DNA of 64,000 nt from Paenibacillus sp. V4I7 (GCF_030817275.1 NZ_JAUSZD010000002.1:4526001-4590000), one strand, 5' to 3'; counted from the first letter of the stretch, positions 36,684-46,002 are shown. Made by a program: numbers and translations. Notes: generated by a model not told the origin, from the sequence alone.

Positions 36684-36883
36684 TCGTCATTCACCTCCGA
36701 TCACGTACATTTTCAATTATAAATAATGATTTCTGTCATGAGAAGAAGTGAATAAATTTAAACTAAGTTACTTTAAGTTAACTGTAGGCATAAAATAGGC
36801 AATAAATCAGATCACCAGTTGCTAAGATGTGCCCCGGCCTATGCAAATACTACGCGGTTGCTTTCGTGGAAAAATGAGAAAAA

Positions 36884-36919
36884 ACGGCCCATGTTCGCAT
36901 CTATTTCGCGATAGGCCGT
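36884..36919. terminator. Bidirectional terminator
   Basis: ACGGCC and GGCCGT form the stem, with T-runs TTTATTTTTTTT on plus and TTTTTTC on minus. It lies downstream of the YjcZ-like micro-gene, in the otherwise gene-free gap between NIPSNAP and the enolase gene. Confidence 0.72.
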
Positions 36920-36956
36920 CTTTATTTTTTTTGATATTTTTTTGTTGGATTAAATA

Positions 36957-37055
36957 TTAAATTACAAAAGCTGATGTGATGATGACCAAAAGAATAAAAA
37001 GAACCAAGATAAATGCGCTTGAACGTCCATAACCTTCATAACCTACTGCTCCCAT
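36957..37055 (-). CDS. YjcZ-like single-helix micro-protein
   Basis: A 32-residue frame, MGAVGYEGYGRSSAFILVLF followed by a hydrophobic tail ending TSAFVI. The Gly/Tyr-rich head and one strongly hydrophobic helix match the pattern of the YjcZ/small spore-membrane peptide family found in Bacillus and Paenibacillus. GAGGGG precedes the ATG at a longish 12-base spacing and a terminator follows. It is too short for ordinary ORF calling. Family assignment rests only on pattern; expression would most likely be in sporulation. Confidence 0.65.
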   Translation of the reverse strand: MGAVGYEGYGRSSAFILVLFILLVIITSAFVI

Positions 37056-37203
37056 GTGTACTCATTCCCCTCGGTGATTTTTCACTACGGTATAATTATA
37101 TGTACGGTACATACTGCTTGCTTGGACGTTTGCCACTGGGAGGCAAACGCCCAGGAAAAGCGAAAACGTATATAAGTAACGGCAAGTTATGTCCGCCATA
37201 TAA

Positions 37204-37224
37204 AAGCCCTTACTGAGAGGGCTT
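37204..37224 (-). terminator. Small terminator hairpin
   Basis: AAGCCCT and AGGGCTT flank a seven-base loop with TTTATA following on the minus strand. It may end the enolase/SDR transcript or the small ORF at 37338. Confidence 0.5.
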
Positions 37225-37337
37225 GATGCATTCTTTTAACCTAGCAAAGTTCAACTTTCGATGACTCAAGGTTAACAGGAATATGCGGGTCCAGTCTCAG
37301 CTTTCACCGATTGTATATCTCAATAATTTTTTATCAT

Positions 37338-37520
37338 TTACACACAATACTTGTTCTTATTTTTGAAAAAGCAGTTCGATTCCCTCAGTAGTCCCATGAT
37401 TAATTTTGCTCTGAATTGACAGTTACCTTGATCTTGGACGAAGATAACCAAGCCTTGGTTGGATTGATTTTGGAATGATATTTGTATCCCCCCCCCATTA
37501 GGCATAGACTCTATCTTCAA
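37338..37520 (-). CDS. Small ORF of unknown function, possibly a gene remnant
   Basis: A 60-codon minus-strand frame (TTG start) downstream of the enolase gene. It contains SMPNGGGIQISFQNQSNQG and ends NKYCV; the frame is open a further 16 codons upstream to a stop at the enolase end. There is no ribosome site and no recognised family. A run of nine C residues (37488-37496) within it would favour slippage. It may be the debris of a larger protein. Confidence 0.2.
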   Translation of the reverse strand: MKIESMPNGGGIQISFQNQSNQGLVIFVQDQGNCQFRAKLIMGLLRESNCFFKNKNKYCV

Positions 37521-37555
37521 AAACGACCACCATCCTGATTGTGTATAGCGTTACC

Positions 37556-38653
37556 TTATCTAATCCGATATTCTTGGAAATATTTAGGGATAATTGTCGT
37601 CGAAGCACCTGGCATTTGAGGCAGTACATAATGCCCTTCCTTCACCGTAGCCGGCTCTTCAAAAATATGACGAATCCATGGAATGTACTCAAGCATAATT
37701 GCATTTTGTGTAGATGCTACAAGGTGTTGGTGAATTTGGCCCATATCACCCACGTGCGGACAGATCGGCACATCATAAGAAGCTGCTAAACCTGCTACTT
37801 GCAGCCATTCTGTAATACCCCCGACACGCGTTACGTCAACTTGGCAATATTCAATTGCGCCTTGGTGAATATAATCTCTGAACGCATATTTGTTATAGAC
37901 ATGCTCTCCTAAAGCAATCGGAACATTTAACTCGTCTGCTAGCTTTTTGTGGCCCATAATGTCATCAGGATTAAGTGGCTCTTCCAACCAGAACAAATCG
38001 AATTCTTCAAGCTTTTTGCCCCACGTCATTGCGGTATTAATGTTCCACTGTTGATTGACGTCGATCATGAATATCACATCGTCACCAATCGCCTTACGTA
38101 CTGCCTTACAACGATCATAATCCTCACGCGAATCCGGTTTACCGACTTTGATTTTAACACCCGTAAAGCCTGACTCTACAATTTCAGCACAATCTTTAAC
38201 CAAACGCTCTTTCGACCAGTTCAACCAGCCGCCGTTCGTATTATAGGCTTTAATCGGTTTCGATTTCGCCCCGCCAAGGTACTGCCATAGCGGCTTATTG
38301 GAAGCTTTTGCCATAATGTCCCATATCGCGATATCCACAGCTGCAAGCGCCATGTGCGTTACGCCGGATCTGCCGATCCAGTGCATTTTGCCAAAACGCA
38401 TGTCATTCCATAGTTCTCGTACCATAAATGGATCTTTCCCAACCAAAAGCGGCGCATAGTATTTATCGATCGTATCGACGATCATATCATCACCATGGGC
38501 ACAAGTACCTGTGTAACCGTATCCAACAAAGCCTTCGTCTGTATAGATGCGAACACCAGCTAATCCCCAGTGTGTAGCTACGTTGATGGCGTCTGTAATT
38601 GGCGGTGTAATCGGTACATGCAAAACAAAGCTTTCTACTTTTGTAATTTTCAT
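37556..38653 (-). CDS. Enolase-superfamily (mandelate racemase/muconate lactonising type) enzyme
   Basis: Probable acid-sugar dehydratase or racemase, 365 residues from ATG 38653 (GGGAG upstream; an earlier start adds only three residues). General-base Lys in VKIKVGKP; Mg ligands in MIDVNQQW (Asp), WLEEPL (Glu) and ALGEHV (Glu); the Asp-His dyad in CQVDVTRVGG and CPHVGDM. This is the mandelate-racemase subgroup arrangement. Its neighbours, an SDR and a sugar-type ABC transporter with another enolase family enzyme, suggest breakdown of an aldonic or uronic acid (inference). Specificity cannot be read. Confidence 0.9.
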   Translation of the reverse strand: MKITKVESFVLHVPITPPITDAINVATHWGLAGVRIYTDEGFVGYGYTGTCAHGDDMIVDTIDKYYAPLLVGKDPFMVRELWNDMRFGKMHWIGRSGVTHMALAAVDIAIWDIMAKASNKPLWQYLGGAKSKPIKAYNTNGGWLNWSKERLVKDCAEIVESGFTGVKIKVGKPDSREDYDRCKAVRKAIGDDVIFMIDVNQQWNINTAMTWGKKLEEFDLFWLEEPLNPDDIMGHKKLADELNVPIALGEHVYNKYAFRDYIHQGAIEYCQVDVTRVGGITEWLQVAGLAASYDVPICPHVGDMGQIHQHLVASTQNAIMLEYIPWIRHIFEEPATVKEGHYVLPQMPGASTTIIPKYFQEYRIR

Positions 38654-38689
38654 TGAATCCATCTCCCTAGTTTTTATGAGTACATTCTA

Positions 38690-39451
38690 TTAGTAGCCAA
38701 GTGAAGCTCCACCATCGACGGGAAGAGCAACACCTGTAATGAAACCGGATTGAGCGCTTGCAAGAAACAACGCAGCTTGAGCAATTTCTTCCGAAGTTGC
38801 CGGTCGGCCAATGGGATGCATATCATTCAAAATCTGAATCGTCGCAATCGGATCATCCTGCTCTTGAATCCAATTCTGCAGCAGAGGAGTAGAGACACCG
38901 GCCGGGCAAATACAATTCACCCTGACGCCATCTGGCGCATAGTCGAGTGCTAATGCCTTGGTCATGGCGACGACACCGCCTTTCGTTGCAGCATAAACGG
39001 GATTCATCTTTTGCCCAACCAAACCGTTTAGGGAAGCCATGTTAACGATAGCACCACGCGTTTTTCTTAATTCAGCAATGGCGTGCTTGATCATCAGGAA
39101 CACACTTTTCAAATTGATATGGAAGAGTCGATCCCACTCCTCCTCCTCGACGTCTTCCAGAAACTTAGGTAAAATAACCGCTGCATTATTGACTAGTACA
39201 TCTAGCTGCCCAAACCTATGTAGGGTTTCTTGAATAAGCTCCCGGACATCCGAATCTCTTGAAACATCGACTTTTACCGCCACGACTTGATGTCCGGAAG
39301 ATGTTAATTCCTCAGCTAGCTGCGATGCCCCCTTCTCATTCCAGTCGGCTATGATAACCGCTGCGCCTCGCTCAGCGAACAAGCGGACAATCGCTTCGCC
39401 GATACCCGAGCCGCCTCCCGTTACAATGGCTACCTTACCTTGTAGGTTCAT
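38690..39451 (-). CDS. Short-chain dehydrogenase (classical SDR)
   Basis: 253 residues from ATG 39451, chosen because GGAGG stands nine bases upstream; an ATG five codons earlier does not have it. NAD(P)-binding TGGGSGIGEAI, NNAAVI, catalytic NPVYAATKGG (YxxxK) and FITGVALPVDGG are all present. It precedes the enolase gene by 36 bases and should act in the same sugar-acid pathway, for example oxidising the sugar to its lactone or acid. It directly follows a truncated GntR gene. Confidence 0.9.
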   Translation of the reverse strand: MNLQGKVAIVTGGGSGIGEAIVRLFAERGAAVIIADWNEKGASQLAEELTSSGHQVVAVKVDVSRDSDVRELIQETLHRFGQLDVLVNNAAVILPKFLEDVEEEEWDRLFHINLKSVFLMIKHAIAELRKTRGAIVNMASLNGLVGQKMNPVYAATKGGVVAMTKALALDYAPDGVRVNCICPAGVSTPLLQNWIQEQDDPIATIQILNDMHPIGRPATSEEIAQAALFLASAQSGFITGVALPVDGGASLGY

Positions 39452-39470
39452 TATCGTTGCCTCCATTCTT

Positions 39471-39611
39471 TCAAATCATATATCGTGTGTCGCGGGCGAG
39501 TTGATCAATATTGATTTTTCCACCAGAAGTAATTTCATGGTTAAGGATTCGTTCCTTTATTAATGTATAGATTTCATCGGTTAATACATAGCGGCTTAGG
39601 CTCTTTTTCAT
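39471..39611 (-). pseudogene. Truncated GntR-family regulator
   Basis: An ATG at 39611 with GAGG 7 bases upstream opens a 46-codon frame: MKKSLSRYVLTDEIYTLIKE followed by RILNHEITSGGKINIDQLAR. This is the beginning of a GntR/FadR-type winged helix (IYxLIKxRILxxEixxGxKInidqLAr), but the frame ends right after, at DTRYMI-stop, before the recognition helix and the whole effector domain. The stop lies 20 bases before the SDR start. The regulator of the SDR/enolase pair appears to have been lost; the deletion may have joined this fragment to the operon. The remaining 240 bases to the DUF4037 gene show no gene. Confidence 0.7.
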
Positions 39612-39853
39612 ATCAATTGCCTCAATATCTTGATGGGATTTATGTTATTAATTTCCACTTCACTCATATCGTATATCATACATGATTTATTCGATGAAAT
39701 AAATAGATTTTCTGATGCAAAGAAAAAAAGCAGTCCGATGCGTGAACATTTTGGCGCTTCTTTTCGTATTTGTACTTTTCTCCTTCCTTGGGATAGCGGA
39801 TTAAGCTTCCATATACTTTGAATTCAATCAAGTTTGTCGATTTTGTTAGTCTA

Positions 39854-40915
39854 TTAATCCCTTTCCGTTGACTTATACAGTTTTTTCAAAACATTTCTTG
39901 CCCCTTCTCCCTCGGGCCAACTATTCATTTTTCTGAAATCTGTATTGTCTGTAATCTGATCTATATTACCAATCAAACATTTGTGGGATAACTTTTTAAT
40001 GTCTGAATCACTGATTTTATTTGCTATGAGGCTAGCAACTTCTGAACCATTCATTACTTTAAAGGGACGATCAAAAAAGAATGAAACTTCTTCAGGAATC
40101 CTTTCTGTTATCCCAAGTCCATTATGCATTCTTGATAAATGTGTGTAAGCATTATTCAATGCATGCTCACGTTCTCTCCAATGAGTTCCTGTTTGAGCCT
40201 CCCATAAATAAGGCATCATTTGATCACTGCACTTCAGATGCTTAAATGCCGTTCCAAACCATTTTGGATACGGAGCATATTGACGCTCCATAAAAAAGCA
40301 GAGATTCATAATATCTCGAATAAGGCGTGAAGCTATAATTCCTGAGCCAAGCTCGTCACCAATAAAACCAGAACGCAGCATCAGATGTTCTTCTTGACCG
40401 ATTCGCTGCCAACTGGATGCCATAAGGTACAACCAAATATCCGGAGGGTAATATTCAAATTTATTGCGTAACGCGGAAAGTTGACCGTTATCGTCCTTAT
40501 ATACTTCTCCCCTAATTATTTCGAGAAGTGATTGTGAAGGAAACGTAAGCCAATCCACTAATTCGAATGGTTCATTTATGTTAATAGCCAAGTAATTTTC
40601 GATGAAACTCGGCACCGTTGTAATTAGACTCTTCCTTAAATCGATCGGGAAGCCATAGAACTGTTCCGGAGCTCTCTCTTGCAGAGATATTCGTATTTGT
40701 TCTGAATATCCAACATCTTGTTGGTTAAGAAAAAGATATGTTCGAGGCACCCAATCGTGATCCGTTGACATCTCCGTATCATATCCGAGTACTTCACTAC
40801 CGGGACCGATAAGAGCTGATGAATAGGATAAGAAAGAATAGGAATCCGTCATTACAGGTTCGACGATTTCCATATGAAACCGACGGCATAATTCTATTCC
40901 TTTAATAAAAGACAT
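39854..40915 (-). CDS. DUF4037-domain protein
   Basis: 353 residues from ATG 40915 (AAGGAGG upstream; longer ORF lacks it). The start MSFIKGIELCRRFH and the segments ALIGPGSEVLGYDTEMSTDHDW and PRTYLFL match the DUF4037 pattern, whose fold resembles nucleotidyltransferases (G-S then D-x-D-like acids: GPGSE, STDHD). The biochemical role of the family is not known to me. It follows the binding-protein gene on the same strand with a hairpin between them, so it may be read through at low level. An association with a sugar-acid locus is unexpected. Confidence 0.75.
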   Translation of the reverse strand: MSFIKGIELCRRFHMEIVEPVMTDSYSFLSYSSALIGPGSEVLGYDTEMSTDHDWVPRTYLFLNQQDVGYSEQIRISLQERAPEQFYGFPIDLRKSLITTVPSFIENYLAININEPFELVDWLTFPSQSLLEIIRGEVYKDDNGQLSALRNKFEYYPPDIWLYLMASSWQRIGQEEHLMLRSGFIGDELGSGIIASRLIRDIMNLCFFMERQYAPYPKWFGTAFKHLKCSDQMMPYLWEAQTGTHWREREHALNNAYTHLSRMHNGLGITERIPEEVSFFFDRPFKVMNGSEVASLIANKISDSDIKKLSHKCLIGNIDQITDNTDFRKMNSWPEGEGARNVLKKLYKSTERD

Positions 40916-40970
40916 TCGCCACGCCTCCTTATTCGTCGTCCAGTTCTTCATACAGTTTAACACCAGTTAA

Positions 40971-41010
40971 GCCCGGTGTCGGCATGTCTTTTAGACAAAC
41001 CTCACCGGGC
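40971..41010 (-). terminator. Possible terminator/attenuator hairpin
   Basis: GCCCGGTG and CACCGGGC (40971-40978 and 41003-41010) bracket a second small hairpin. The T-tract on the minus strand is poor, so it may only attenuate transcription or stabilise the 3' end of the binding-protein message. Confidence 0.45.
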
Positions 41011-41033
41011 ATTCCTAACATTTTATACTCAAA

Positions 41034-42578
41034 CTACTTTTGAGCCGACCGCTTCTTGTACTCTGCATTCATTTCTTCTATTATTTTTTGATAATTAGCG
41101 TCCTTTTTAAGCTGTTCGACGTATTTATCCCATTCCTCCATAGGAATTTTTCCGATAATGACCTGCGTTTTCATATCCGCAATTTTCTTCGTGTAGTCTG
41201 CCCCCATCTTAAGCTCCGTCTCAGAAACCAAACCAATGGCCGGATCACCAGTAGAAATTTTGCCTCTTTCTTCAGCAATTTTCATGTTTCTTTGATAAAT
41301 CTCTTTAGGCATACCTGCCGCATATTGCCATAAATCCACCACAGGCGTGCTGAACATTTTCCCCCAAGAAGCGGTTCCTACACTGTCTGCTACGGCCTTG
41401 TCGTTAGCTACCTTCAGACCGTCCACAACACTGTAATGAACATCTTTAATACCATAAAGTGTCAAATCGAGACCATCACCACCTGAGCCGTAATTAATGA
41501 ATTTCAAGATAGCTTTCATCTTTTCCTCAGGCACTGTTTTCGGTATAGCCAGAACGCCATTCATGCCAGTGCTCTGAGATACGTATGCCTTTCCTCCGGC
41601 TTTAGGACTTAAGGACACCATTGGGGTCCATGCTACATTCGGGTCTTTCTTCCATTGGTCCAATGTATATCGGAACAACGCCTCAGGAGTTTCTACTGTA
41701 ACCCCTGCTCTTCCGCTAGTTGCGAGCTCCCAAAATTGTGTTTCTTTCAGGACAGGGAAATCTTGCGGAATCAATCCTTCTTGATACAATTTGCGTTGAT
41801 AATTTAATGACTCCTTTACCTCAGGCTCAAGATTCATGTTGATGAGCTTGCCATCCTTCTCTTTCCATTTGCCAACCGTCCCTGTAAACACTTCCTCTAT
41901 AACATTTGCGCCTCGCATTGTGAAGCCTACCGTATCTTTTTTACCGTCAGGTGCCTGATCCTTGAAAGCCTTCATTACGGTATAAAGCTCATCCATCGTC
42001 TGAGGCATTTTCATGCCGAGCTTATCCAACCAATCTTTACGAATAGAGAAGAATCCTCCCCCGTTCAGAGGCCGTCCGGCTGGAACTGCATAGTTTTTGC
42101 CATCGATTTTAGTATTGTTCCATACTTTAGGATCTAGTGACACTAAGTTCGGATAGTCCTTTACAAAAGGAGTCAGATCCCAGAATGCGCCCTGCTTCAC
42201 CATTTGACGGAATAAAGGAGTTGTGATGCTTGGGATTTTAATTAAATCAGCAATATCCCCTGCAGCCAGCGCCACATTAACACGATCCGCATAATCGCCC
42301 CCTGGCACCCATTGAACCGTCAGCTTCGTATTGGTTCTTTTCTCAAACTCCTTCAGCACCGGATTATCGGGTGATGGAGGCTGAGCTATCGTGTAGTCCG
42401 CCATGATTCTGATCTCAGATGGCTTGCCAGGTTCTTTGGCCTCCCCTTTCCCGCTCGCCTCGTTGGTGGGTGCAGTTGTCGGGCTGGAGCATCCTGCAGC
42501 AAGTGAAGAACAAATAACTAGGATGGATAAAAAGGTCGTTGCCGGCTTCTTCAGAATACCTGTATCACACATTTTCAT
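41034..42578 (-). CDS. LplA-type solute-binding lipoprotein
   Basis: 514 residues; the signal peptide ends in the lipobox LAAGC (C30). ADYTIAQPPSPDNPVLKEFE and the long form are typical of LplA-type receptors. Unusually for the cluster the binding-protein gene is last, after both permeases and an enolase gene (gap 54 bases). Together with the permeases at 43830 and 44771 it forms a complete importer apart from the ATPase. Substrate may be an acidic oligosaccharide, given the enolase neighbours (inference). Confidence 0.92.
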   Translation of the reverse strand: MKMCDTGILKKPATTFLSILVICSSLAAGCSSPTTAPTNEASGKGEAKEPGKPSEIRIMADYTIAQPPSPDNPVLKEFEKRTNTKLTVQWVPGGDYADRVNVALAAGDIADLIKIPSITTPLFRQMVKQGAFWDLTPFVKDYPNLVSLDPKVWNNTKIDGKNYAVPAGRPLNGGGFFSIRKDWLDKLGMKMPQTMDELYTVMKAFKDQAPDGKKDTVGFTMRGANVIEEVFTGTVGKWKEKDGKLINMNLEPEVKESLNYQRKLYQEGLIPQDFPVLKETQFWELATSGRAGVTVETPEALFRYTLDQWKKDPNVAWTPMVSLSPKAGGKAYVSQSTGMNGVLAIPKTVPEEKMKAILKFINYGSGGDGLDLTLYGIKDVHYSVVDGLKVANDKAVADSVGTASWGKMFSTPVVDLWQYAAGMPKEIYQRNMKIAEERGKISTGDPAIGLVSETELKMGADYTKKIADMKTQVIIGKIPMEEWDKYVEQLKKDANYQKIIEEMNAEYKKRSAQK

Positions 42579-42631
42579 AGTTATTTCATCCTCCTCATAT
42601 CATCGTTGAAACGCTCACAAGGTACGCATGA

Positions 42632-43768
42632 CTATACGATCCAACCGTTTTCACGGACCTTACTAGTATAGTTAGCTTCGTCTATATGCAATCCGAACCC
42701 CGGAGCGGAGGATACTTCTATTCTGCCATCCTTAATCGAATAGCCGGACGTATCAATTCCTGGAATTTCGGCCTGATCCCATTCTACAAACATAAATCCT
42801 TCAATAGCAGGATACACCTGGGCGGAAGCAAAGTTGCCATAGAAGCCGCCGTAATTATGCGGAGCCGCTTTAACACCGCTTTTGGCAAGTCTTTGGCTAA
42901 GCTTCAACCAGTTGACAATGCCATAGTCCTTCAAATCATACTGGATGGCATCGATCAGGCCTTGCTCCGCCCATTCAACGATAGGTCCGGCTGCTAGTCC
43001 CTCCCCATCCGTAATTAGAACATTTAGCTTCTGTTCGGCCAGCCATTCCTTTAGATTACGGTACAGCCTGTCATCCTCATGAAAGGCTTCCTCGATCCAG
43101 AGCAGCTTGGACTGAGCCGTCTCTTTCAATACGTGCTTTGTCAGGTTCAGATTGTATCCGTTGTTTGCATCGATGGAGATATGACAGTCTGGACCTACCA
43201 CATCTCTGATCCCATTGACGATGGCGATATCTCTTTTCGTACCCTCCATCAAATCCATATGCATGGCGCCGCGGCCCACTTTGATTTTGAAGCCCCTGAA
43301 TCCTTCATTATAGCCCTGCATTGCTTCTTCTTGAAGTAAGCGTACCGCATCGGTCTCTGAGCTCAGATGTAGGTCATCAAAATAAAGGGAAGTATCATAG
43401 CATGGAACACTCAGCGGAGTTGTCCACTGTTTATTCGTCAGCAGCTCATAGACTGGAACTTCCCTTACATGTCCAAGCCAATCGAATAGCGGGAACTGAA
43501 TTTTCTGAAAGCGATCCTGAATCCAATGCTCCTCCGAGAAGATCTCGTTAACAGTTGCCCCAATCAAATCTTTTGCGGCTTCACACGAAATATTGGACCA
43601 ACCATAACCTGCAATTCCACCTATTGTAATCCGGAGCAGCGGGAAGCTGACTTCTTTGCCGTGAACTCCCAGTCTAGCATTACAGCCTGCCAATCTCCGG
43701 CGTTCCCCCTTCATAAGCACACGCTCAATTTTCTCAATTCGCCAGCTGCTTTCCAAGTTATTTTTCAT
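42632..43768 (-). CDS. Second enolase-superfamily (MR/MLE type) enzyme
   Basis: 378 residues. General-base Lys in GFKIKVGRG, metal ligands SIDANNGYN (Asp), LWIEEAF (Glu) and ITDGEG (Asp/Glu), and a His in AAPHNYGGF. Mg ligands and the KxK are therefore present, though the third ligand region differs from that of the enzyme at 37556. The two are distant paralogues with probably different substrates. AAAAGGAG precedes the ATG. It lies inside the transporter operon between the LplC-type permease and the binding protein, strongly suggesting it acts on the transported sugar acid. Confidence 0.88.
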   Translation of the reverse strand: MKNNLESSWRIEKIERVLMKGERRRLAGCNARLGVHGKEVSFPLLRITIGGIAGYGWSNISCEAAKDLIGATVNEIFSEEHWIQDRFQKIQFPLFDWLGHVREVPVYELLTNKQWTTPLSVPCYDTSLYFDDLHLSSETDAVRLLQEEAMQGYNEGFRGFKIKVGRGAMHMDLMEGTKRDIAIVNGIRDVVGPDCHISIDANNGYNLNLTKHVLKETAQSKLLWIEEAFHEDDRLYRNLKEWLAEQKLNVLITDGEGLAAGPIVEWAEQGLIDAIQYDLKDYGIVNWLKLSQRLAKSGVKAAPHNYGGFYGNFASAQVYPAIEGFMFVEWDQAEIPGIDTSGYSIKDGRIEVSSAPGFGLHIDEANYTSKVRENGWIV

Positions 43769-43829
43769 TTTTTCATTCTCCTTTTCTTATGTGTATAGTA
43801 TCTTTTTTCATTTTAATAATAGAGCGTGC

Positions 43830-44711
43830 CTATCCTTTGACAGACCCTAACATAACTCCTTTGGTAAAATGCTTTTGCAAGAAAGGGTATACCATTAATA
43901 TGGGAAGGGTGGATACAACAACAGCGGCCATCTTGATCGTTTGAGTAGGAAGCTGTTTATCCGAAGCCATTTCCACTGCCGACGCTCCCCCCATTGCGGT
44001 ATCGGAGTCAATGAGCATATTGCGTAAAACGATCTGTAAAGGCACTTTCGTAAAATCATTTATATAGAGTACAGCGCTAAAGAAGGTATTCCAGTAGGCT
44101 ACGGCATAAAATAACCCGAACGCAGCGAGCGAAGCGGCAGAAAGCGGCAATATAATTCTGAAAAAAATGCTCAAGTCATTACAGCCATCTATCAAAGCCG
44201 CTTCCTCCAGCTCAACAGGGATGCTGTCAAAGAAGCTCTTCATTAGGATCACATACCAGCCGCTGGTCAAAACAGGAATGATCAAGGACCACACACTGTT
44301 GATTAGACCCAAATCACGCACCAACAGGTAGATAGGGATAATCCCAGGATTAAAAAGAATCGTGAACATAACCAAGAACAGCATCAGCTTTCTGCCACGC
44401 AGTCTTTTCCGGGATAACCCGAATGAGAAGGCGGATGTCACTATGAGGCTTAAGACGGTCCCAACCGTTGCGAGAAAAGTGCTGATTCCGGTAGCCCGTA
44501 TAAAAGCCGAAGTAGACATTAAATACTCATAGGAGCTTAAGCTCCATTTGCTCGGAAAAAGTACAAATCCATACTTTTCGATGTATTCATGAGGCTCCGT
44601 AAAGGAAACGACGAATACATAGTACAAGGGAAACAAGGTAACGATTCCAACCATAACCAGCAGCACGATGTTAGCTATGCCAAATAGGCGATCCCCTAGG
44701 CTTTCTCTCAT
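43830..44711 (-). CDS. Carbohydrate ABC transporter permease (LplC type)
   Basis: 293 residues, preceded by GGAGGGAG. Six hydrophobic helices; coupling loop LEEAALIDGCNDLSIFFRIILPLS; family C-terminus LQKHFTKGVMLGSVKG. It pairs with the LplB-type permease just upstream. Confidence 0.93.
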   Translation of the reverse strand: MRESLGDRLFGIANIVLLVMVGIVTLFPLYYVFVVSFTEPHEYIEKYGFVLFPSKWSLSSYEYLMSTSAFIRATGISTFLATVGTVLSLIVTSAFSFGLSRKRLRGRKLMLFLVMFTILFNPGIIPIYLLVRDLGLINSVWSLIIPVLTSGWYVILMKSFFDSIPVELEEAALIDGCNDLSIFFRIILPLSAASLAAFGLFYAVAYWNTFFSAVLYINDFTKVPLQIVLRNMLIDSDTAMGGASAVEMASDKQLPTQTIKMAAVVVSTLPILMVYPFLQKHFTKGVMLGSVKG

Positions 44712-44770
44712 TTCTGGCTCCCTCCTAAAAGTTTTCTTAGAAGCTTACTCGTAACTCCATCTGCCTCTCC

Positions 44771-45730
44771 TTAATACACACCTTCTTCTCCAAAACGCTT
44801 CGCCATCCAGTTGGCACCAACAACAAGCGCTAATCCAATAACAGATTTAAATAAACCGACGGCTGTTGTATAGCTGAATTGACCCTGCTGAATGCCGTTT
44901 CGGTATACATAGGTTTCAAATACGTCAGAGACATTCGATACCGCCGCATTAGACATCAGAAACACCTGTTCAAAACCAACATCCATAATATGACCGAGCC
45001 GCAAAATTAATAAAATAATAATGACATTGCGAATACCCGGCAGTGTTATGTGCCAGATTTGCCTTATCCGGTTTGCTCCATCCATCTTCGCTGCTTCATA
45101 CTGCTGAGAGTCGATTCCTGTTATGGCAGCCAGAAAAATAATGGTTCCCCAGCCGGTATCCTTCCATATATTCTGTCCTGTAAGCAACCCCCAGAAGAAG
45201 CTCTCGCTCGTTAGAAAAGGAACCTTACTGTATCCCATGTATTCGAGCATCAGGTTGATGATGCCATTGGACTGGGAAAACAGTAGAAAAGAGATCCCTG
45301 CGATAATAACCCAGGACAGAAAATGCGGTAGATACACAACGGATTGAATAACTCGCTTAACATATTTGTTTCCCACCTCATTCATGCAAAGCGACAGAAC
45401 TATAGGTAAAGGAAAGAAGAACACCAAGCTTAGTAAGCTGATCATCATCGTATTTCGAAACAGAATGTAGAAGCTTGGATTTGTGAAAAATCGGATAAAG
45501 TTCTCGCCCCCTACCCAAGTGCTTTTCAATACGCCCAGATATGGGGAGTAATCTTGAAAGGCTATGACGATGCCCCACATCGGATAATATTTGAAAATAA
45601 GAAAATAAAGGATTCCCGGTAACACCAGCAGATATAAATACTTATCACGTCTAAGATCTGACCAGAGCATCGTCTTCCTTTTTCTTTTGGCAAGTGGCTG
45701 TGAAATGGACTTCGTTACTTCAATCGCCAT
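44771..45730 (-). CDS. Carbohydrate ABC transporter permease (LplB type)
   Basis: 319 residues from ATG 45730 (MAIEVTKS) with GGGGGAAAAGGGAG upstream. Basic N-terminus (KRKRKT), six helices, coupling loop YEAAKMDGANRIRQIWHITLPGI. First gene of the transporter operon. A cre-like site lies about 150 bases upstream, and the membrane AraC gene upstream is separated by a strong terminator. Confidence 0.92.
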   Translation of the reverse strand: MAIEVTKSISQPLAKRKRKTMLWSDLRRDKYLYLLVLPGILYFLIFKYYPMWGIVIAFQDYSPYLGVLKSTWVGGENFIRFFTNPSFYILFRNTMMISLLSLVFFFPLPIVLSLCMNEVGNKYVKRVIQSVVYLPHFLSWVIIAGISFLLFSQSNGIINLMLEYMGYSKVPFLTSESFFWGLLTGQNIWKDTGWGTIIFLAAITGIDSQQYEAAKMDGANRIRQIWHITLPGIRNVIIILLILRLGHIMDVGFEQVFLMSNAAVSNVSDVFETYVYRNGIQQGQFSYTTAVGLFKSVIGLALVVGANWMAKRFGEEGVY

Positions 45731-45877
45731 CTCCCTTTTCCCCCTTTCTTGTTCATACAATGATTAGCTGCTGTCTTCATTTCCTAAGGCATTTCCTTTA
45801 ACATTTGAAGTGAATAGATTGATTCCCCCTCTTCCATTTGGCAGTCTGTGCTGTGTGATCTGGTGACATCTCAAACT

Positions 45878-45892
45878 TTAGAGCGCTTTCAA
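45878..45892 (-). promoter_or_regulatory. Candidate cre site upstream of the sugar-acid transporter
   Basis: Minus-strand TTGAAAGCGCTCTAA differs from WTGNAANCGNWNNCA at a single position. It lies between the AraC terminator and the first permease gene, a sensible place for catabolite control. Unproven. Confidence 0.4.
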
Positions 45893-45966
45893 TCAAACCG
45901 CAATAATAATAAATTATCGCTATGTCTTTTAAAAATTTCCGGCCATCGTCTTTTTTTGAAATGAAC

Positions 45967-45996
45967 AAAAAAAGCCCTTCATACCGTATGAAGGGC
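45967..45996 (-). terminator. Strong terminator after membrane AraC gene
   Basis: GCCCTTCATAC and GTATGAAGGGC form a perfect 11-base stem with a one-base loop centre, followed by TTTTTTT on the minus strand. It isolates the regulator gene from the permease operon. Confidence 0.9.
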
Positions 45997-46002
45997 GCCT
46001 TA

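Noticed and set aside
36684..36883. A regulatory RNA in the gap upstream of NIPSNAP
   Set aside because: No conserved riboswitch or T-box pattern was recognised; only the ordinary ribosome site is clear.
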